A stretch of DNA of 48,457 nt. Source: Ruminococcus sp. UBA3665. GTDB lineage: Bacteria; Bacillota; Clostridia; Oscillospirales; Ruminococcaceae. The first letter of the stretch is position 1. Every line of letters begins with the position of its first letter. The position numbers and the translations under genes were made by a program. The notes beneath the pieces are model-generated. The model did no database searches. It was not told the DNA's origin and was given only the letters and a program-made list of their open reading frames with translations. Shown in pieces: positions 39,939 through 48,457 of this stretch. The DNA lies in the NCBI GenBank assembly GCA_002373165.1, contig DFJS01000056.1:1-48457 (forward strand). The letters are read 5' to 3'.

Positions 39939-40703
39939 ATGACAGAGATTCAAAATCAGATTATGCAGAAATTATCTGAAATCGAACAGCAGGAACATGT
40001 CAGAATTTTACATGCTGTCGAATCAGGTTCCCGTGCATGGGGCTTTGCTTCTCCGGACAGCGATTTCGATGTCAGATTTATCTATCTGCGCGAAAAAGAG
40101 GCTTATTTAAAACTCAATCCCGGCAGGGATGTGATTGAATATCAGCTGGATGATGTGTATGATATCAACGGCTGGGATTTGCAGAAAATGCTGAAATTAT
40201 TATATAAATCCAATCAGACTGTGTTCGAGTGGATGAATTCGCCGATTGTCTACCGTACAAGCGATTATTTTCAGAATCTCCGGCCGCTGATTCTTTCTTA
40301 TTTTTCCGACCGTGCCGGGATATATCATTATATTGCCGATGCAAAGCATAATTATCACGCCTACTGCGAAAAAAAACAGGTCAGGCTGAAAAAATATTTC
40401 TATGTCATCCGGCCGCTGCTGGCGTGTTACTGGATTCTGGCACATCACTGCCCGGCACCGATGCTCTTTTCTGATCTGCGCGTGCTGCCGGAAGCACAGG
40501 AAATCCAGCCCCTGATTGATCAGCTTCTGGAAGTGAAACTGCATACATCCGAACTCGGCACAGGCGATCAGATTCCCGAACTGGATGACTGGATTCATCA
40601 TCATTTTGATCTGATTCAGCAGAAATTCAAAGCCCTTCCGGAAAAAGCACAGCCCGGCTGGGATGCTTTGAATGCTGCTTTTCTGCAAAGTTTTTTATCA
40701 TAG
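39939..40703 (+). CDS. Predicted nucleotidyltransferase, YcgL/RlsA-like
   Basis: 254 aa. A nucleotidyltransferase core with SGSRAWGFASPDSDFDVRFIY: the GSRAWG turn and the D-x-D metal pair are the active-site pattern of the pol-beta superfamily. The rest (VIEYQLDDVYDINGWDLQKMLKLL, YRTSDYF, RLKKYFYVIRPLLACYWI) matches the COG3541/PF10127 group of unknown substrate. The ribosome site GAGGTG lies just after the telA terminator, and no separate promoter is visible, so expression may depend on read-through. Confidence 0.85.
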   Translation: MTEIQNQIMQKLSEIEQQEHVRILHAVESGSRAWGFASPDSDFDVRFIYLREKEAYLKLNPGRDVIEYQLDDVYDINGWDLQKMLKLLYKSNQTVFEWMNSPIVYRTSDYFQNLRPLILSYFSDRAGIYHYIADAKHNYHAYCEKKQVRLKKYFYVIRPLLACYWILAHHCPAPMLFSDLRVLPEAQEIQPLIDQLLEVKLHTSELGTGDQIPELDDWIHHHFDLIQQKFKALPEKAQPGWDALNAAFLQSFLS

Positions 40704-40711
40704 AATAACTA

Positions 40712-40740
40712 TTGACATTGCTGTCCGGATATGCTATAAT
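40712..40740 (+). promoter_or_regulatory. SigA promoter of the polyamine operon
   Basis: TTGACA (40712-40717), 17-bp spacer, TATAAT (40735-40740) with TGC before the -10. No attenuator is visible in the ~40-base leader. Confidence 0.87.
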
Positions 40741-40783
40741 AAGGCTATATCAATTAAAAAAATCAGGATTGGAAGACTGCCCT

Positions 40784-42238
40784 ATGAATTTAGAAAAACA
40801 AAAATCTGCCCCTGTTTATGAAGCTCTGGAACACTTCCGGAAACAGCGCGTTGTGCCGTTTGATGTGCCCGGCCACAAGCGCGGCCGCGGAAATCCGGAA
40901 CTTGTTAGACTCCTGGGGGAACAGTGCGTTTCACTCGATGTCAATTCTATGAAGCCGCTGGATAATTTATGCCATCCCGTTTCGGTCATCATGGAAGCCG
41001 AACAGCTCGCCGCCGATGCGTTCGGCGCAGCATATGCCTATTTCATGGTAGGCGGTACGACTTCTTCCGTACAGAGTATGGTGCTGACTGCCTGCAAAGC
41101 CGGAGATAAAATCATCCTTCCCCGGAATGTTCACAGAAGCGTCATCAATGCGCTTGTGCTGTGCGGAGCCGAACCTGTTTATGTCAATCCGGATGTGGAT
41201 TCGCATATTGGCATTGCACTGGGCATGGAAATCTCACAGGTAGAACAGGCAATTCTTGCCAATCCCGATGCGACTGCCGTGTTTGTGAATAATCCGACGT
41301 ATTACGGAATCTGTTCCGATCTGCGCTCTATCGTGGAACTGGCACATGCACATCATATGCTGGTGCTGGTGGACGAAGCCCACGGCACACACCTGTATTT
41401 TCATGAAAAGCTTCCTGTTTCGGCGATGGAAGCCGGCGCGGATATGGCCGCTGTTTCAATGCACAAATCCGGCGGAAGCTTAACACAAAGTTCGCTGTTA
41501 TTATTAAACAAATCTATGAATACACGCTATGTCGAGCAGATTATTAATCTGACCCAGACAACCAGCGCGTCATATTTATTATTATCCAGCCTGGATATTT
41601 CCAGAAGAAATCTTGCACTGCGCGGACACCAGTCTTTCGAGAAAGTCGCCGGAATGGCCGAGTATGCCCGTGATGAAATCAATTCTATCGGCGGTTACTA
41701 TGCCTACGGAAAAGAACTCGTCAACGGCGGCAGCATTTTTGATTACGATGTGACAAAATTATCTGTCTATACCCGCGATATCGGCCTGACCGGAATTGAA
41801 GTCTATGATCTGCTCCGGGATGAATATGATATTCAGATCGAATTCGGCGATATCGGCAATATTCTGGCTTATATTTCCATTGGCGACAGAATTCAGGATA
41901 TCGAACGTCTGGTAGGTGCGCTGGAAGATATTAAAAGATTATACTGTCATGATATTTCCGGTCTGCACAGCGCAGAATATATTACTCCGATTGTCGCTAC
42001 TACGCCGCAGAAAGCCTTTTATGCTGAAAAAGAATTAATTCCCATCCGGGAAACAGCCGGCAGAATCTGCGGAGAATTTGTAATGTGCTATCCCCCGGGC
42101 ATTCCGATTCTTGCCCCCGGTGAAATGATTACCAAAGAAATTATTGAATATACGCTTTATTCCAAAGAAAAGGGCTGTTCCATGCAGGGTCCCGAAGACG
42201 GCACGCTCGAACGCCTGAACGTTCTGAAAGAAATTTAA
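40784..42238 (+). CDS. speA: Arginine decarboxylase (Orn/Lys/Arg decarboxylase, fold-type I)
   Basis: 484 aa. PLP enzyme of the short Bacillus SpeA-like group. The PLP lysine is in SMHKSGGSL, the ring-stacking and Asp motif is LVDEAHGTHL, and PFDVPGHKRGRGNPEL at the start is typical. Context argues for arginine as substrate: aguA and aguB in the same operon process agmatine. The start at 40784 (MNLEKQKSAP) is chosen because the longer open frame runs back through the promoter. Confidence 0.9.
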   Translation: MNLEKQKSAPVYEALEHFRKQRVVPFDVPGHKRGRGNPELVRLLGEQCVSLDVNSMKPLDNLCHPVSVIMEAEQLAADAFGAAYAYFMVGGTTSSVQSMVLTACKAGDKIILPRNVHRSVINALVLCGAEPVYVNPDVDSHIGIALGMEISQVEQAILANPDATAVFVNNPTYYGICSDLRSIVELAHAHHMLVLVDEAHGTHLYFHEKLPVSAMEAGADMAAVSMHKSGGSLTQSSLLLLNKSMNTRYVEQIINLTQTTSASYLLLSSLDISRRNLALRGHQSFEKVAGMAEYARDEINSIGGYYAYGKELVNGGSIFDYDVTKLSVYTRDIGLTGIEVYDLLRDEYDIQIEFGDIGNILAYISIGDRIQDIERLVGALEDIKRLYCHDISGLHSAEYITPIVATTPQKAFYAEKELIPIRETAGRICGEFVMCYPPGIPILAPGEMITKEIIEYTLYSKEKGCSMQGPEDGTLERLNVLKEI

Positions 42239-42280
42239 AAAAGAAATATCAAAAAAAATCACAAAGGAGCTGTTGACACA

Positions 42281-43156
42281 ATGATGAATAATAATTATAA
42301 AATCTTTATCGATGCCGGTGCGGATCTTGATAAGAGATTTATCGAATCCGGAGAAGTAGAAATCATCCCTATGGGGTATACCCTTGACGGCAAGGCTACA
42401 GAATGGACAGGTGCGGATTCCGATGCTGCCGCAAAAAAAGTCTACGACAGTCAGCGCAATGGAGAACTGACAGGAACCATCTCGCTGGAACAGGAAGATT
42501 TTAACGAAAAATTTGAAGGCATTGTCAGCCATGGCCTTGGCGTTCTGTATATTTCCATGTCAAGTGTGCTGTCGCCGTCCAATCATCACGCCAAAGAGGC
42601 AAAACGTGCCATGGCCAGCAAATACGGCAATGTGCCGTTCTATATCATCGATTCCATGTCTGCTACCGGCGGCGTGGGCATCATGATCGAACAGGCAATC
42701 TATAACAAACAGCGCGGCTATCAGCTGGAACAGAATGCCAAAGATGTGGCACAGATGTCCGGCCATATCAGAAGCTGGTTTTATGTGAACGACCTGGATT
42801 ATCTCCGCCGTTACGGCAAAACTTCTGCAAGCAAATCATTCGTCGGAACTTTGCTTGGCATCAAGCCGATTCTTGAAATTTCCAAAGACGGCCAGCTCCG
42901 CCAGATCAATAAAAGCTTCGGAAAAAAACGCGCCTGCGAAGTGCTGAAAGATTTATATTTCAGCAACGGCGGTTCTGCTGCCGGAACTTCCGTTTACATC
43001 ACGCATTCGGATGATGCCGAAAATGCGCATCTGCTCCGTGAAATGGTTCTGAGAGAAAAACCGGATCTTAATATCAAAATACAGATGCTTACGCCCATCA
43101 TCGGCGCACATACCGGCCCCGGCGTGATTACCATTCATCATTTCAGCGGTTATTGA
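42281..43156 (+). CDS. DegV family fatty-acid-binding protein
   Basis: 291 aa. DegV proteins bind fatty acids, in some species as FakB feeding fatty-acid kinase. Marks: IFIDAGADLDKRF at the start, TGTISLEQ, LGVLYISMSSVLSPSNHHA, YIIDSMSATGGVGIM, LDYLRRYGKTSASKSFVGTLLGIKPIL (in two motifs) and a C-terminal AHTGPGVITI. It sits between speA and speE with no promoter visible, an unusual place for this family. AAAGGAG precedes it; ATG at 42281 or 42284. Confidence 0.92.
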   Translation: MMNNNYKIFIDAGADLDKRFIESGEVEIIPMGYTLDGKATEWTGADSDAAAKKVYDSQRNGELTGTISLEQEDFNEKFEGIVSHGLGVLYISMSSVLSPSNHHAKEAKRAMASKYGNVPFYIIDSMSATGGVGIMIEQAIYNKQRGYQLEQNAKDVAQMSGHIRSWFYVNDLDYLRRYGKTSASKSFVGTLLGIKPILEISKDGQLRQINKSFGKKRACEVLKDLYFSNGGSAAGTSVYITHSDDAENAHLLREMVLREKPDLNIKIQMLTPIIGAHTGPGVITIHHFSGY

Positions 43157-43177
43157 GATTCCGGCAGGTGATGAATT

Positions 43178-43552
43178 TTGAAAAAATCCAGAAAGAAAAC
43201 TGCATTTCAGAGACATCTCAGAAAAGCGGAATATTCCGGTATCATCATGTCATGTTCCGGGACTTGTCCGTTCTGCGGAAACAGTCAGATTTTTTTGATT
43301 AATCTCTATGATGCAAAAGGCTGTCTGTTCTGTAACCAGTGGCTGGAAAAAGCCTGTTCTGACCCGAACTGTCCGTTTTGTTCCGGCCGTCCGGCCGCTC
43401 CGGCAGGTGCGCTTTTTCTCCTGCAAGACAGAGTCCGCCGGAATGAACAGCTTTTCCGCAAAGACTGGCTCAGAAAAAATTATCAGCATAAGCATGACGG
43501 CAGAATCCGTCATCAGAAAAGAAAATTATTCTATCAAGAACTGACAAAATAA
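43178..43552 (+). CDS. Small Cys-rich (zinc-ribbon-like) protein, 124 aa
   Basis: The start is TTG at 43178, preceded by AGGTG; an ATG at 43247 (MSCSGTCPFC) is the alternative. A basic N-terminus (KKSRKKTAFQRHLRKAE) precedes three CxxC pairs: CPFC, CLFC and CPFC, with extra cysteines (CSGT, ACSDPNC), suggesting one or two zinc sites. The C-terminus is again basic (RKNYQHKHDGRIRHQKRK), fitting RNA or ribosome binding. I do not recognise a family. It lies 21 bases after the DegV gene and 15 bases before speE. Confidence 0.68.
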   Translation: MKKSRKKTAFQRHLRKAEYSGIIMSCSGTCPFCGNSQIFLINLYDAKGCLFCNQWLEKACSDPNCPFCSGRPAAPAGALFLLQDRVRRNEQLFRKDWLRKNYQHKHDGRIRHQKRKLFYQELTK

Positions 43553-43567
43553 AGGAGGTTGATCTTT

Positions 43568-44437
43568 ATGGATTTCTGGTTTTCTGAAATGCATACCCAT
43601 AATGTCAAAATGTCAATCAGAGTGGAAAAACAGCTTTTCTCCGGAGTCAGCGATTTCCAGAGAATTGATGTGTTTGAATCCGAAGAGTTCGGCAGATTCC
43701 TGACATCCGACGGCAGTGTGATTTTTTCTGAAAAAGATGAGTTCACTTATGATGAAATGATTGTGCATGTGCCGATGGCCGTACATCCTGATGTGCGGAA
43801 AGTTCTGGTTATCGGCGGCGGCGACGGCGGCGTTGCCCGTGAACTCTCTTATTATAACGAAATAGAGGAAATTGATGTTGTCGAACCGGATGAATTATTT
43901 GTCAAAGTCTGCCGGGAATTTTTCCCGGATAACGCAAGAGGCCTTGACGATCCGCGCGTGAAAGTTTATTACCGTGATGGCCTGCGTTTCCTGCGCGGCA
44001 AACAGGATGAATATGATTTAATCATCAACGACAGCACAGACCCTCTCGGCCATACTGCCGGGCTGTTCACAAAAGAGTTCTATGGCAGCTGTTACAAAGC
44101 CCTGCATGATGACGGCATTATGGTCTATCAGCACGGAAGTCCGTTCTTCGATGAGGATGAGGAAACCTGCCGTGCCATGCATCGCAAAGCTTACAAGAGT
44201 TTCCCCATCAGCCGGGTATATCAGGCACATATTCCTACTTGTCCTTCCGGTTATTGGCTGTTCGGCTTCGCTTCCAAGAAATATCACCCTCTGCATGATT
44301 TGAATGCCCAGCGTTGGAGAGCCAGAAAGCTAAAAACATGGTACTACACCACAAATCTGCACATGGGCGCATTCATGCTCCCGAAATACGTTGAAGATCT
44401 GCTCGAAGAAGAAGAACACAGAAATAAATCCAATTAA
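43568..44437 (+). CDS. speE: Spermidine synthase-like aminopropyltransferase
   Basis: 289 aa. The Rossmann motif is VLVIGGGDGGVARELS; the catalytic aspartate segment is LIINDSTDPLGHTAGLF; GRFLTSDGSVIFSEKDEFTYDEMIVH contains the substrate gate and Tyr-Asp-Glu motif. Known SpeE enzymes need decarboxylated SAM from SpeD; no speD gene is in the window, though the operon also encodes the SAM-independent carboxyspermidine route. AAAGGAGG lies 9 bases before ATG 43568. The acceptor (putrescine, agmatine or other) cannot be told from sequence. Confidence 0.9.
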   Translation: MDFWFSEMHTHNVKMSIRVEKQLFSGVSDFQRIDVFESEEFGRFLTSDGSVIFSEKDEFTYDEMIVHVPMAVHPDVRKVLVIGGGDGGVARELSYYNEIEEIDVVEPDELFVKVCREFFPDNARGLDDPRVKVYYRDGLRFLRGKQDEYDLIINDSTDPLGHTAGLFTKEFYGSCYKALHDDGIMVYQHGSPFFDEDEETCRAMHRKAYKSFPISRVYQAHIPTCPSGYWLFGFASKKYHPLHDLNAQRWRARKLKTWYYTTNLHMGAFMLPKYVEDLLEEEEHRNKSN

Positions 44438-44485
44438 GATGTGTATCAGAATCATCAGAAATTTTAATAAAGGAGAATTTGTATT

Positions 44486-45739
44486 ATGAAGTTATTAGTC
44501 ATCGGATGCGGCGGCGTGGCGACTGTCGCAATCCACAAATGCTGTCAGAATCCGTTATTTACAGAAATCTGCATTGCCAGCAGAACTGTCTCGAAATGTG
44601 AGGCCTTAGCGGCCAAACTCGCTCCGACTACCAGCGCGAAACTCACTACTGCGACTGTCAACGCCGACAGTTTTGATTCCCTTGTGGCTCTGATGAAAGA
44701 ATTCCAGCCGCATACAGTTCTGAATGTCGCTCTGCCGTATCAGGATCTGACTATCATGGATGCCTGTCTGGAATGCGGTGCAAATTACGTCGATACGGCC
44801 AATTATGAAGCCGAAGATACTGACGACCCCGAATGGCGCAAAATCTACGAAAAACGCTGTGAGGAAAAAGGCTTTACGGCATATTTCGATTATTCATGGC
44901 AGTGGGCCTATCAGGAAAAATTCCAGAAGGCCGGACTGACTGCTTTATTAGGCACGGGCTTCGACCCCGGCGTAACAAGCGTCTTCACGGCATATGCCCT
45001 GAAACATTATTTCGATGAAATTCATTATATTGATATTCTTGACTGCAACGGCGGCGATCATGGCTATCCGTTCGCAACGAATTTCAATCCGGAAATCAAT
45101 CTCCGGGAAGTCTCCGCCAACGGCTCCTACTGGGAAGACGGTCACTGGGTGGAAACAAAGCCCATGGAAATCAAGCGCGAATACAATTTCGACGGTGTGG
45201 GACAGAAAGATATGTATCTGCTTCATCATGAAGAAATCGAATCGCTGGCAAAAAATATCCCGAATGTCAAGAGAATCAGATTTTTCATGACGTTCGGACA
45301 GAGCTATCTCACGCATATGAACTGCTTGCAGAATGTCGGAATGCTCGGCACAACGCCGGTTGCATTCGAGGGTCATGAAATTGTGCCGATCAAATTCCTG
45401 AAAGCTCTTCTGCCTGACCCGGCATCCCTGGGCGCACGGACGGTCGGCAAGACAAACATCGGCTGTATTTTCACGGGAATCAAGGACGGCAAGAAAAAGA
45501 GCATCTATATTTATAATATCTGCGATCATCAGGAAGCTTACAAAGAAACCGGATTGCAGGCGATTTCTTATACAACCGGCGTTCCGGCCATGATCGGCAC
45601 GGCTCTTGTCGCTTCCGGAACATGGAGCGGCGCAGGAGTCTTCAACGTGGAAGAATTCGATCCTGATCCTTATATGGATATGCTGAATCAGTACGGTCTG
45701 CCGTGGGTTGTGGATGAAAATCCCGTGCTGGTGGACTGA
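44486..45739 (+). CDS. Carboxyspermidine (carboxynorspermidine) dehydrogenase
   Basis: 417 aa. Saccharopine-dehydrogenase-like fold: LLVIGCGGVATVAIHKC binds NADPH, ANYVDTANYEAEDTDDPEW and LGTGFDPGVTSVF are typical of the CASDH branch. It condenses putrescine with aspartate semialdehyde to carboxyspermidine. The next gene encodes the matching decarboxylase, which supports the assignment over lysine metabolism. AAAGGAG lies 10 bases before the ATG. It is followed one base later by nspC. Confidence 0.92.
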   Translation: MKLLVIGCGGVATVAIHKCCQNPLFTEICIASRTVSKCEALAAKLAPTTSAKLTTATVNADSFDSLVALMKEFQPHTVLNVALPYQDLTIMDACLECGANYVDTANYEAEDTDDPEWRKIYEKRCEEKGFTAYFDYSWQWAYQEKFQKAGLTALLGTGFDPGVTSVFTAYALKHYFDEIHYIDILDCNGGDHGYPFATNFNPEINLREVSANGSYWEDGHWVETKPMEIKREYNFDGVGQKDMYLLHHEEIESLAKNIPNVKRIRFFMTFGQSYLTHMNCLQNVGMLGTTPVAFEGHEIVPIKFLKALLPDPASLGARTVGKTNIGCIFTGIKDGKKKSIYIYNICDHQEAYKETGLQAISYTTGVPAMIGTALVASGTWSGAGVFNVEEFDPDPYMDMLNQYGLPWVVDENPVLVD

Positions 45740-45740
45740 T

Positions 45741-46886
45741 ATGTCAGAACGCAAATGCCTGGAAGCAATGGCAGGTGTACAACATACGCCTGCCTATGTG
45801 CTGGATGAGGAAAAATTGCTGAATAATCTGGAAATTCTGAAATCTGTGCAGGAAAAATCCGGCTGTAAGATTCTGCTGGCACAGAAAGCTTTTTCGATGT
45901 TCAGAGTCTATCCGCTGATTTCGCAGTATTTGTCCGGAACAACTGCAAGCGGTCTTTATGAAGCACGGCTTGGACGGGAAGAATTTCCCGGAGAAGTGCA
46001 TGTTTTTTCACCTGCCTATAAATATGAGGACATCTGCGAAATTGTCAATACGGCTGATCATATTGTGTTTAACTCTCTGCGTCAGCTGAAAAATTTCGGT
46101 CACATCTGCCGTGAGGACGGAAAGAGCATCGGTTTGAGAATCAATCCGGAATGCTCCACGCAGGAAACGGCAATTTATGACCCTTGTGCACCGGGTTCGC
46201 GATTAGGCGTGACCGCGGAGCAGTTGACAGAATTTCCTGATATTGACGGCTTGCATTTCCATACGCTCTGCGAACAGAATGCAGATGCACTCGAAATCAC
46301 ACTTAAAGCTGTCGAGGAAAAATTCGGCGAATATCTTCATCAATGCAAATGGGTGAATTTCGGGGGCGGACATCATATCACAAGAGAAGATTATGATATT
46401 GATTTATTAATTAAATTAATCAGAGAATTTTCAGAGAAATATCAGGTACAGGTCTATCTCGAACCAGGCGAAGCCATCGCCCTGAATGCCGGCTATCTGG
46501 TGACGGAAATTCTGGATATTGTCGAAAATCACGGGACGAAAACCCTGATTCTGGATGCATCCGCGGCGTGTCATATGCCGGATGTGCTGGAAATGCCCTA
46601 CCGTCCGCCGTTATTTGAATCCGGTCAGAAAGATGAGAAAAAATATTCTTACAGATTATCTTCCTGTACTTGTTTAGCAGGGGATATCATCGGCGATTAT
46701 AGTTTCGACAGGGAGATGCATATCTATGACCGGCTCTGCTTTGAAGATATGATGATTTATTCCATGGTGAAGAATAATACCTTCAACGGAATGCCCCTAC
46801 CGGATATCGGCATTCTGCATACTGACGGAAGTTATGAAGTCATCAGAAAATTTGATTATGCCGATTTCAAGGAGCGTTTGTCATGA
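45741..46886 (+). CDS. nspC: Carboxyspermidine (carboxynorspermidine) decarboxylase
   Basis: 381 aa. Alanine-racemase-fold PLP decarboxylase: the PLP lysine is in LLAQKAFSMF, the glycine loop is WVNFGGGHHITRE, and EPGEAIALNAGYL and SSCTCLAGDIIGDY (the catalytic Cys region) are typical. It removes CO2 from carboxyspermidine to give spermidine. The start ATG 45741 immediately follows the dehydrogenase stop. It overlaps aguA by four bases. Confidence 0.93.
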   Translation: MSERKCLEAMAGVQHTPAYVLDEEKLLNNLEILKSVQEKSGCKILLAQKAFSMFRVYPLISQYLSGTTASGLYEARLGREEFPGEVHVFSPAYKYEDICEIVNTADHIVFNSLRQLKNFGHICREDGKSIGLRINPECSTQETAIYDPCAPGSRLGVTAEQLTEFPDIDGLHFHTLCEQNADALEITLKAVEEKFGEYLHQCKWVNFGGGHHITREDYDIDLLIKLIREFSEKYQVQVYLEPGEAIALNAGYLVTEILDIVENHGTKTLILDASAACHMPDVLEMPYRPPLFESGQKDEKKYSYRLSSCTCLAGDIIGDYSFDREMHIYDRLCFEDMMIYSMVKNNTFNGMPLPDIGILHTDGSYEVIRKFDYADFKERLS

Positions 46887-47989
46887 CTACACCTAAAAAA
46901 GACGGCTTTCACATGCCTGCGGAATTTGAACTTCATGCCGGAACCATCATGATTTTTCCGGAGCGTCCCGGTTCGTGGCCTTACCATGCCGAACCGGCTC
47001 TGAAAAGCTTTATCGAAATCTGGAAAGCCATCACAAAAGATGAAAAATTATATCTGCTTGTCAGTCCGGAAAAAATACAAAAAGCAAAATTACTCTGTCA
47101 GAAATTAAAAAATATCAAGATTCTGGAAATTCCGCAGAATGATGCCTGGGCGCGTGATACGGCTCCGACTTTTGTCAAAAATTCTCTGACCGGAGAAGTC
47201 CGTGGTATTGACTGGTGCTTCAATGCGTGGGGCGGTGAATATGATGGCCTGTATGCCGACTGGAAAGATGATAATGCATTAGCATCAAGATTCTGTTCAG
47301 AATTATATACTATCCGCTGTTACAATGCACAGCATTTTGTATTAGAGGGCGGTTCGATTCATTCAGACGGTCAGGGCACTGTCATGACAACAGAAGCCTG
47401 TCTGTTAAGTCCCGGCCGAAATCCCGGTATGACAAAATCAGAGATTGAAGCAATGCTCTGTGAGTATCTCGGCGCAGAAAAAATCATCTGGCTTCCGCGC
47501 GGTATCTATAACGATGAAACTAACGAACATGTGGATAATATCTGTGCATTCATCAGGCCGGGAGAAGCCGTTCTGGCATGGACAGACAATCAGAATGACC
47601 CGCAGTATGCGCTTTCAGCCGCCTGTCTGGAAGTTCTCGAAAAAGAACACATCAAAGTTCACAAGCTCCCGATTCCGGAGCATCCTGTCTGCATCACGGA
47701 ACATGATCTGAACGGCTATGTGTTTGAACCCGGCGAGGATGTCCGCGAAGTCGGCGAACGATTAGCGGCTTCCTATGTGAATTTCTATTTTACAAACAAA
47801 TCTGTTCTGCTGCCGCAGTTCGGGGGCGATAATGCCGGAAGTGACAAACGCGCTGCGGAAATCATGGCAGAACTCTGTCCGGACAGGAAAATTATCCCGA
47901 TTCCGGCGCGTGAACTGCTCTTAGGCGGAGGAAATATTCACTGTCTCACACAGCAGATACCCTATTTTCTAAGGAGTGACAATTCATGA
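46883..47989 (+). CDS. aguA: Agmatine deiminase
   Basis: 368 aa. It hydrolyses agmatine to N-carbamoylputrescine. Guanidino-group-modifying fold: PQNDAWARDTAPTFV, the FNAWGGEYDGLYADW stretch, LEGGSIHSDGQGT, ETNEHVDNICAF and the nucleophile Cys in GGGNIHCLTQQIP are all present. It is translationally coupled on both sides (ATGA with nspC upstream, ATGA with aguB downstream). Confidence 0.96.
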   Translation: MTTPKKDGFHMPAEFELHAGTIMIFPERPGSWPYHAEPALKSFIEIWKAITKDEKLYLLVSPEKIQKAKLLCQKLKNIKILEIPQNDAWARDTAPTFVKNSLTGEVRGIDWCFNAWGGEYDGLYADWKDDNALASRFCSELYTIRCYNAQHFVLEGGSIHSDGQGTVMTTEACLLSPGRNPGMTKSEIEAMLCEYLGAEKIIWLPRGIYNDETNEHVDNICAFIRPGEAVLAWTDNQNDPQYALSAACLEVLEKEHIKVHKLPIPEHPVCITEHDLNGYVFEPGEDVREVGERLAASYVNFYFTNKSVLLPQFGGDNAGSDKRAAEIMAELCPDRKIIPIPARELLLGGGNIHCLTQQIPYFLRSDNS

Positions 47990-48457
47990 TAGTTTCCGCA
48001 ATTCAGATGAACTGTACCAGAAATGTAAACGAAAATATCAGTCATGCAGAAACATTAGTCCGCAAAGCCGCCGCAAAAGGCGCAAATATCGTACTGCTTC
48101 CGGAATTGTTTGAACGTCAGTATTTCTGTCAGGAGCGCAGATATGATTATTATCAGTTTGCCAGACCTGCGGCCGAAAATGATGCTGTCCGGCATTTTTC
48201 AAAAATTTGTCAGGAATTGAAACTCGTCATGCCTGTCAGCTTCTATGAAAAGGACGGCAATGTATTATATAATTCCGCGGCCGTGATCGATGCTGACGGG
48301 AAAATCCTGGGCGTTTACAGAAAAACACATATTCCGGATGACCATTTTTATCAGGAAAAGTTTTATTTCACGCCCGGCAATACGGGGTTCAGAGTCTGGA
48401 ATACGGCATACGGCCGGATCGGAGTCGGCATTTGCTGGGATCAGTGGTTCCCGGAAA
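47986..48457 (+). CDS. aguB: N-carbamoylputrescine amidase, 3'-truncated by the window edge
   Basis: 157 codons visible. Nitrilase superfamily with the Glu-Lys-Cys triad in view: LLPELFERQYFC (Glu), GVYRKTHIPDD (Lys) and VGICWDQWFPE (Cys), the last directly before the edge. It splits N-carbamoylputrescine to putrescine, ammonia and CO2, completing arginine to putrescine with speA and aguA. AAGGAGTG precedes the ATG, which overlaps the aguA stop. Confidence 0.95.
   Translation, partial: MIVSAIQMNCTRNVNENISHAETLVRKAAAKGANIVLLPELFERQYFCQERRYDYYQFARPAAENDAVRHFSKICQELKLVMPVSFYEKDGNVLYNSAAVIDADGKILGVYRKTHIPDDHFYQEKFYFTPGNTGFRVWNTAYGRIGVGICWDQWFPE

Noticed and set aside
1..48457. CRISPR arrays, tRNA or rRNA genes, insertion sequences
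   Set aside because: By eye I found no spaced direct repeats, no cloverleaf-like gap sequences and no transposase apart from the serine recombinase; a tRNA or Infernal scan would be decisive.

Overview
The window reads as a chromosome segment from a Gram-positive anaerobe of the Ruminococcus group (Oscillospiraceae, Clostridia). Evidence: a pectate lyase with ricin-type modules, a Thr-rich linker and a C-terminal dockerin; a lipoprotein carrying cohesin-like sequence; strong AGGAGG ribosome binding sites; and near-consensus SigA promoters (TTGACA, 17 bp, TATAAT) before most transcription units. Genes are close-packed and most gaps are under 200 bases. I saw no rRNA, tRNA, CRISPR array or insertion sequence. 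The species is inferred, not proven.

Layout. 1-4.8 kb: 3' part of a PL9-type pectate lyase with dockerin, an asparagine synthetase-like gene without the glutaminase nucleophile (minus), and a lipoprotein whose cohesin-like halves are in swapped order. 4.9-12.3 kb (minus): a 131-aa membrane protein, a membrane-anchored parvulin foldase, endonuclease III, SecA, a methyltransferase, an unlisted 56-aa membrane protein and Hsp33. 12.4-17.9 kb (plus): leuB-ilvE, a YitT protein, a TerF-like VWA protein and glmM. 17.9-23.3 kb: a MacB-type ABC exporter operon (minus) behind three tandem promoters with dyads, a TM1266-type small regulator (plus) and an iron-dependent alcohol dehydrogenase (minus). 23.4-27.9 kb: carB and a Nudix/NrtR-like protein. 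27.9-29.8 kb (minus): a large serine recombinase whose 3' end runs into a 5'-truncated manganese catalase (CotJC-like) gene.

29.9-48.5 kb (all plus): an SPFH protein, an NAD-kinase-like protein and an unknown protein in one operon; a queuosine-precursor operon (queD-queE-folE-queC-membrane protein-queF) behind an attenuator leader that is probably a preQ1 riboswitch; a yceG-telA pair; a YcgL-like nucleotidyltransferase; and a polyamine operon (arginine decarboxylase, DegV protein, Cys-rich protein, spermidine synthase-like protein, carboxyspermidine dehydrogenase and decarboxylase, agmatine deiminase, N-carbamoylputrescine amidase) that runs off the right edge.

Pathway logic. queD/E/C/F plus folE cover GTP to preQ1. 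speA, aguA and aguB take arginine through agmatine and N-carbamoylputrescine to putrescine, and the carboxyspermidine enzymes take putrescine to spermidine. The best leads for something new are the swapped-order cohesin lipoprotein, the recombinase/CotJC junction with its dyad, the three-promoter array before the ABC exporter, the riboswitch-like queD leader, the SPFH/NAD-kinase-like/unknown module, and the long palindrome before the Nudix/NrtR gene.
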